64,000 bases of DNA from Bradyrhizobium sp. 149. Its GTDB lineage: Bacteria > Pseudomonadota > Alphaproteobacteria > Rhizobiales > Xanthobacteraceae. The notes beneath the pieces were generated by a model. The model made no database searches and was not told the origin of the DNA. It worked only from the letters and a program-made list of their open reading frames with translations. Where the stretch lies: positions 372,001 through 436,000 of the forward strand of contig NZ_JADPKK010000022.1 of NCBI RefSeq assembly GCF_023073915.1, given 5' to 3'. The position numbers and the translations under genes were made by a program. This document shows, in pieces, positions 60,018 through 64,000 of this stretch (the first letter of the stretch is position 1; every line of letters starts with the position of its first letter).

Positions 60018-60650
60018 CTATCGTCTGATGCCGACCAGACGCTGCCGGCGGTTTGCGCGCGGGTTCTCGTCGGGCAGGCCGCGAAGCGATTCGCGAAAAC
60101 TGACGATTTCGGGGCAATCCGCGGTGCCTTCAGGCGCGATCAGCCAATCGCCGAGGCCCGATCCCGCATCGATCCTGTCGCAACGATAGCCCGGGTGGTG
60201 GCCGAGGCCGCGGGCGATCAGCAGGTCGATCTTGCCCTCGACCAGTTCGTGCAGGCCGGCCGGATGCAGCACCCGCAAGCCGATCTCCGCATGCGTGCTA
60301 CGAAACGCTGCGAGATCGAGGCGGCGGAGGTCGAAGCTGCCATGAACGCCCAACTGCAGCAGTACGGCACCTGCCGGTCTCAATCGTGAGGTCGCCTCCG
60401 CGATGTGGCGAAAGCCTTCGGAGACCCCGGGCAGGTAGGCCTGACCGGCTACGGTGAGGATGAGCTGCTTATGCAAGCGCTCGAACAGCTGCACGCCGAG
60501 GCGCGCCTCCAGCGATTTCACCTGCTGGCCCACGGCGGCGGGCGTCACGTGCAGCTCGTGCGCGGCGAGCTTGAAGCTGAGATGCCGGGCGGCGGCCTCG
60601 AAGGCGCGGAGCGCGTTGAGTGGGGGAAGGGCGTAGGTCATGCATTCCAT
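60018..60650 (-). CDS. LysR-family regulator with an internal deletion in its effector domain
   Basis: 210 residues against about 300 for the family. The helix-turn-helix is intact: LPPLNALRAFEAAARHLSF, LHVTPAAVGQQVKSLEARLG (GcvA-like). The start of the effector domain (THAEIGLRVLHPAGLHELVEGKIDLLIARG) is present, then the protein jumps to what looks like the normal C-terminal strand and helix (LGDWLIAPEGTADCPEIVSFRESL). The roughly 90 residues in between, which form the second lobe of the ligand pocket, are missing without a frame break. Starts: ATG 60650 or 60641. Divergent from ridA. It may bind DNA without a normal ligand response, or be a decaying gene. Confidence 0.7.
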   Translation of the reverse strand: MECMTYALPPLNALRAFEAAARHLSFKLAAHELHVTPAAVGQQVKSLEARLGVQLFERLHKQLILTVAGQAYLPGVSEGFRHIAEATSRLRPAGAVLLQLGVHGSFDLRRLDLAAFRSTHAEIGLRVLHPAGLHELVEGKIDLLIARGLGHHPGYRCDRIDAGSGLGDWLIAPEGTADCPEIVSFRESLRGLPDENPRANRRQRLVGIRR

Positions 60651-60670
60651 TTTGACACTGATGGGCCGCG

Positions 60671-60684
60671 ATCTTGCAATAGAT
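60671..60684. promoter_or_regulatory. Putative LysR box between the lysR and ridA genes
   Basis: ATCT-TGCAAT-AGAT, a dyad with the T-N11-A pattern bound by LysR-type regulators, in the 118-base divergent promoter region. Confidence 0.45.
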
Positions 60685-60768
60685 TTTCTTGCGTTGAGCC
60701 GCAGGAATGATGCTTTGCGCCGCGGTTAGGCCGCCGGATAGGGTCAGCCCGCAATCCGGAGAAACCCC

Positions 60769-61161
60769 ATGCCCCCAGCTCACATCGTCAGCCACAATCC
60801 CGGAACGGTCCATGCTCCCGCCGGCGGCTACTGCCTGGGACTCGAATTGACGCAGCACCGCCGCCTTTTGTTTATCAGTGGCCAGGTGCCTGAGAGACCC
60901 GACGGCACCGTGCCCGAGGGTTTCGAGGCGCAATGCGAGCAGGCCTGGCGCAACGTCATCGAGGTGCTGGCAGCCGCCGGCCTTGGCGTCGAGCATCTGG
61001 TCAAGGTCACCACGTTCCTGACCGACCGAAATCAAGTCGTGACCAACCGTACCATTCGTCGCGCGATGCTCGGGGACCACCGGCCCGCGCTGACGGTCGT
61101 GATCGTCGAGACCGTCGACAGCAAATGGCTGCTGGAGATCGAGGCGATCGCCGCGGAATGA
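60769..61161 (+). CDS. RidA/YjgF-family protein (enamine/imine deaminase type)
   Basis: A 130-residue protein of the chorismate-mutase-like fold that forms trimers. Family marks: RLLFISGQVPERPDGTVPEG, NVIEVLAAAGLGVEHLVKVT and PALTVVIVETVDSKWLLEIE. The arginine that binds substrate carboxylate in archetypal RidA (in NRT-type positions) should be checked against an alignment. Likely quenches reactive enamines or works in a specific catabolic step. It lies 40 bases upstream of a thiazoline-carboxylate hydrolase homologue, so a shared transcript is likely. Confidence 0.85.
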   Translation: MPPAHIVSHNPGTVHAPAGGYCLGLELTQHRRLLFISGQVPERPDGTVPEGFEAQCEQAWRNVIEVLAAAGLGVEHLVKVTTFLTDRNQVVTNRTIRRAMLGDHRPALTVVIVETVDSKWLLEIEAIAAE

Positions 61162-61200
61162 AACGGACTTCGCGAATGAGCCAACCATATTGGGTGTCCA

Positions 61201-61905
61201 ATGGCTGAAAACATGCATCCCTTCTACGAGACGCACCGGAGCACTATGGAAGCGGCCATGCGTCAGCGGCTCGACCTTGCCGATGCGATGTTGCGCGAGC
61301 GCGCGCATCTCACCGGGATCGGCGGGATCAGGCAGGAGGTCATGGACGAATTCGAGATCGTGCTCACACAGATGCCCTATGTCGGCGGCGCGGCTAGTCG
61401 CATGAGCGATTTCTTCATGCGTCTTATGGGCTTCATGGCCATCAGCCGGGTATTGCGGCGGCACGGCGTGCCGCTGCCTGTGATCGGCGAGATCGAGCGA
61501 GAAACCTACCAGGCGCAATTGCTGACCGCGCCTGAAGCGGAGCGTCTCGCCTCCGGGCGTCAATTCATGTCGCCGGAGAACCAGGCTTTGCTGCGCGAGC
61601 AGGCGGCCACGAGCATGACTGACAGCCATCAGAAGGAGTTTCCGGAAGATTTCGCCTACGATTTCGTCGAGCCTGATACGGACGACAATTTCGAGTTCGG
61701 GATCAACTACAAGGCCTGCGGCTTCTGCAAACTCGCTGCGCGCCATGGCGACAAGGACATTCTGCCGAACATCTGCGGGCTCGATTTCGTCGCCTACGCA
61801 GCGCGAGGCATCCGGCTTGAAAGGACGCAGACGTTAGCGGGCGGCGCGAGCCACTGTAATTTCCGGTTCTCGCGGCTCGCGCTGGAAGAGAAGGTGGAGA
61901 GTTAA
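61201..61905 (+). CDS. L-2-amino-thiazoline-4-carboxylate hydrolase family protein
   Basis: A 234-residue soluble protein. The C-terminal half FEFGINYKACGFCKLAARHG, NICGLDFVAYAARGI, LERTQTLAGGASHCNFRF matches my recall of the ATC hydrolase family, which opens the thiazoline ring to N-carbamoyl-cysteine. The cysteines in CGFC and SHCNF fit the conserved positions. Family members often have other or unknown substrates. It is transcribed with the RidA gene; a palindromic repeat (family A) follows before the convergent sugar permease. Confidence 0.7.
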   Translation: MAENMHPFYETHRSTMEAAMRQRLDLADAMLRERAHLTGIGGIRQEVMDEFEIVLTQMPYVGGAASRMSDFFMRLMGFMAISRVLRRHGVPLPVIGEIERETYQAQLLTAPEAERLASGRQFMSPENQALLREQAATSMTDSHQKEFPEDFAYDFVEPDTDDNFEFGINYKACGFCKLAARHGDKDILPNICGLDFVAYAARGIRLERTQTLAGGASHCNFRFSRLALEEKVES

Positions 61906-61961
61906 GCCGCCTGCTCATGCTCGGCGATACCGGCGGCCTGGATTTGCCGCCGCTATCACAG

Positions 61962-62041
61962 CGTCATTGCGAGCGTAGCGAAGCAATCCAGAATCTTTCC
62001 GTGGCGGCAGTCTGGATTGCTTCGCTGCGCTCGCAATGACG
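61962..62041. repeat. Palindromic intergenic repeat, family A, copy 2
   Basis: The left arm begins CGTCATTGCGAGCGTAGCGA and ends CAATCCAGA; the right arm begins TCTGGATTGCTTCGCTGCGC and ends TCGCAATGACG. The two 31-base arms are complementary except for one base. It lies between convergent genes. The remaining 190 bases to 62231 hold no gene I can support. Confidence 0.92.
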
Positions 62042-62231
62042 GAGCTTGGGGTAACGTCTTGAGCCCACCGACGCCAAGCGCCATCGAGACATCCTGCTCC
62101 TGTTTTGCCCGACGAGTCAAACCGCCGGCGCGGTCGTGCTCACGCAATCGCGGATTTTCTAAGCGGCTGAACTTCCTCACAGTTTCTACTGTGCATGGGG
62201 TTGTTTTCGCGCTTTCTGTTTTGAGGGCTGT

Positions 62232-63260
62232 CTACTCCGCCGCTTTTTCCCTTAAGCGCTGCGCGTAGACATTGATGACCAGCGCTGCCAGCAGGATGAG
62301 GCCGCGGATCAGGATCTTCAGGAAGCTGTCGATGTTGACGTGGTCGAGGCCGTTGTTGAGCACGCCGAGCACAAACAGGCCGACGATGGTGTTGCCGATG
62401 CCGCCGCGGCCGCCGAACAGGCTGGTGCCGCCGACCACGACGGCGGCGATTGAGTCGAGCAAATAGGTATCGAACTCGTTCTGCTGCGCGCTGCCGAAAT
62501 GGGCGACGCCGAGCATGCCGCCGATACCCGAGCACACCGCCGAGATCACCATCACCGCGCCGAGGATGAGCTTGACATTGAGACCGGAATATTCCGCCGC
62601 CTCGCGGTTGCCGCCGACCATGTAGACGTAGCGGCCAAAGCGCGTGTAGGTCAGCACCAGATGGCCGCCGAGCAGCATGATGGCGGCGACGATGACGATC
62701 CAGGGAATGCCGCCGATCGAGCCGGAACCAAGCGTGGTAATCACGCCGGGCACCTTGTAGGCGATCTGGCCGCGCACCAGCAGCGCCGAGATGCCGGCGG
62801 CGATCTGCATCATCGCCAGCGTCATGATGAAGGAGGGGATGCCGATCACGGTCAGCCCCAGCGCATTGACCAGACCGAGCAACGCGCAGAGCAGGATGGC
62901 CAACAGGATCGCCGCGGCGCCCGGGAGGGGAATGTTGGGAATGTTGACGTAGGAGTCCTGGAGCGTGAAGTAGGCAACCGCGATGCCGGTGACGTTGGCG
63001 ATGCTGGCGATCGAGAGGTCGATCTCGGCGCAGAGGATCACGAAGGTGAGGCCGACGGCGATGATTCCCGTTACCGACACCTGCGTCAGGATGTTGCCGA
63101 GATTGTCCAGTGTCGCGAAGGAGGGGCTGGCGAGGGCGAAGAAGCCGGACAGGAAGATCAGGGTGAGGAACGGCGCGATGTTGCGCATCTGCGAGCGCAG
63201 GAACGGTGCTAACCCCCGAACCCGTTGCCCCACCGCCGGTGCCGTCTCACTGCTCGCCAT
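62232..63260 (-). CDS. Sugar-type ABC transporter permease (RbsC family)
   Basis: A 342-residue inner-membrane permease with about nine or ten helices. Family marks: GLTFVILCAEIDLSIASIAN (the aGIDLSVG-type segment near 75-90), FGRYVYMVGGNREAAEYSGL, and GSAQQNEFDTYLLDSIAAVV with GGTSLFGGRGGIGNTIVG. Clear ribose/xylose-type importer subunit; the substrate cannot be told. It starts 12 bases after the ATPase gene stop and is the last gene of the unit in this window. Confidence 0.92.
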   Translation of the reverse strand: MASSETAPAVGQRVRGLAPFLRSQMRNIAPFLTLIFLSGFFALASPSFATLDNLGNILTQVSVTGIIAVGLTFVILCAEIDLSIASIANVTGIAVAYFTLQDSYVNIPNIPLPGAAAILLAILLCALLGLVNALGLTVIGIPSFIMTLAMMQIAAGISALLVRGQIAYKVPGVITTLGSGSIGGIPWIVIVAAIMLLGGHLVLTYTRFGRYVYMVGGNREAAEYSGLNVKLILGAVMVISAVCSGIGGMLGVAHFGSAQQNEFDTYLLDSIAAVVVGGTSLFGGRGGIGNTIVGLFVLGVLNNGLDHVNIDSFLKILIRGLILLAALVINVYAQRLREKAAE

Positions 63261-63272
63261 TGTGCTTCTCCG

Positions 63273-64000
63273 TCACGCCGCTTCCAGCAGGCGGTCCTTG
63301 CTGACCGGCTCGTTGGTGAATTCCCGCACCAAGGCGCCGCGCTTGAGCACGAGGATGCGGTCGGCCAGCGACAGCACCGTTTCGGGCTCGGTCGACAGCA
63401 CGATGATCGCGAGCCCTTTGGCGCGGAGGTCGCGGACGATGTTGATGACGTCGTTCTTGGCGCCGACATCCATGCCGCGGGTCGGCTCGCACAGCACCAG
63501 CAGTTTGGGCGGATAAGTCAGCCATTTCGCCAGCGCGACTTTCTGCTGGTTGCCGCCGGAGAGCATGCCGAGATCGAGGCCGACCACAGGCGGCCTGATC
63601 TGGAGCTGCTCGACCTGGCGCTTCGCGATATCGCGCTCCTGCGCCGGCTTGAGCAGCAGCGCCGAAATGCGATCGAGAATGCTGATCGAGATGTTCTTGT
63701 AGACCGGCTCCTGGTGGAACAGCATCGCGCGCCGGCTCTCGGGCACCAGCGCCACGCCGGCGCGCCGCGCCGCCGCCGTGCTGGCAAAGGTCTTGGGCTT
63801 GCCCTCGACCGCGAGCGTGCCGCCGTCCGGCTTCAGCTTGCCGAACAGGATGCGTGAGAGCTCCTGCTGGCCGCAGCCCATGAAACCGTAGATGCCGAGC
63901 ACTTCGCCGGCACGGGCCTCGAAGGAGATATCCTTCAGACTGCGGGCCAGCGACAGCTGATCGACCTTCAGGACTACCGAGCTGTCGCTCGGACGCGGCA
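63273..64000 (-). CDS. Sugar ABC transporter ATP-binding protein (RbsA/MglA type), C-terminal part
   Basis: Only the last 242 codons are present; the 5' end lies beyond base 64000. This is the second nucleotide-binding domain of a double-domain sugar ATPase: degenerate Walker A GFMGCGQQEL, signature LSGGNQQKVALAKWL, Walker B LLVLCEPTRGMDVGAK, and the switch strand IIVLSTEPE, in which Glu/Thr stands where the H-loop His is usual, as is normal for the second domain. The order ATPase-permease is that of ribose-type importers; a binding-protein gene should lie outside. Confidence 0.93.
   Translation of the reverse strand, partial: PRPSDSSVVLKVDQLSLARSLKDISFEARAGEVLGIYGFMGCGQQELSRILFGKLKPDGGTLAVEGKPKTFASTAAARRAGVALVPESRRAMLFHQEPVYKNISISILDRISALLLKPAQERDIAKRQVEQLQIRPPVVGLDLGMLSGGNQQKVALAKWLTYPPKLLVLCEPTRGMDVGAKNDVINIVRDLRAKGLAIIVLSTEPETVLSLADRILVLKRGALVREFTNEPVSKDRLLEAA

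Overview
The window is high-GC, densely packed chromosomal DNA that reads as an alphaproteobacterium of the Rhizobiales, most likely Bradyrhizobium or a close relative. The reasons are the gene order tig-clpP-clpX-lon, HU, a full nuo operon, birA, RNase J, mce and DUF1467; a long menu of importers; and two families of palindromic intergenic repeats of a kind I recall from Bradyrhizobium-type genomes. The genus call is from memory of such genomes, not from a search. No rRNA, CRISPR array, integrase or insertion sequence is visible. There are three tRNA genes: Leu(UAG), Val(UAC) and Asp(GUC).

Layout. 1-2.0 kb: tail of an NAD(P)H-hydrate repair enzyme, a GNAT acetyltransferase, and an opposing Tat-exported multicopper-oxidase-like protein that has lost most copper ligands. 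2.1-9.2 kb: tRNA-Leu, then the protein quality-control block tig, clpP, clpX, lon. 9.2-23.5 kb: a mixed accessory stretch with a GFA-type protein, tRNA-Val, a methyltransferase, a CDF plus CzcCBA metal-efflux operon, small proteins including a 24-residue membrane peptide, an alpha/beta hydrolase with peptidase T, HU, tRNA-Asp and an FkbM methyltransferase with a SEC-C tail. 23.6-29.3 kb: MFS transporter and Rieske oxygenase facing a MarR regulator, then a TonB-dependent receptor.

29.9-48.7 kb: complete complex I operon nuoA-N, with two extra genes threaded into it (an FkbM methyltransferase between nuoD and nuoE, and a small membrane protein between nuoE and nuoF), running into birA, rnj, mce and a DUF1467 gene with overlaps or gaps of only a few bases. 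48.8-56.1 kb: small exported protein, methylthioribose kinase, and a five-gene Dpp/Opp-type peptide ABC importer. 56.2-60.0 kb: a 1262-residue protein of unknown function whose C-terminus carries a PD-(D/E)xK nuclease signature and whose codon use departs from its neighbours. This is the best candidate for an undescribed system, possibly a one-gene defence nuclease. 60.0-64 kb: an internally shortened LysR regulator facing a RidA / thiazoline-carboxylate hydrolase pair, and the end of a sugar-type ABC importer that runs off the window.

Functionally the core is household machinery (folding, ATP-dependent proteolysis, respiration, RNA decay), with transport, metal-resistance and catabolic cassettes placed between blocks that are usually adjacent in rhizobia.
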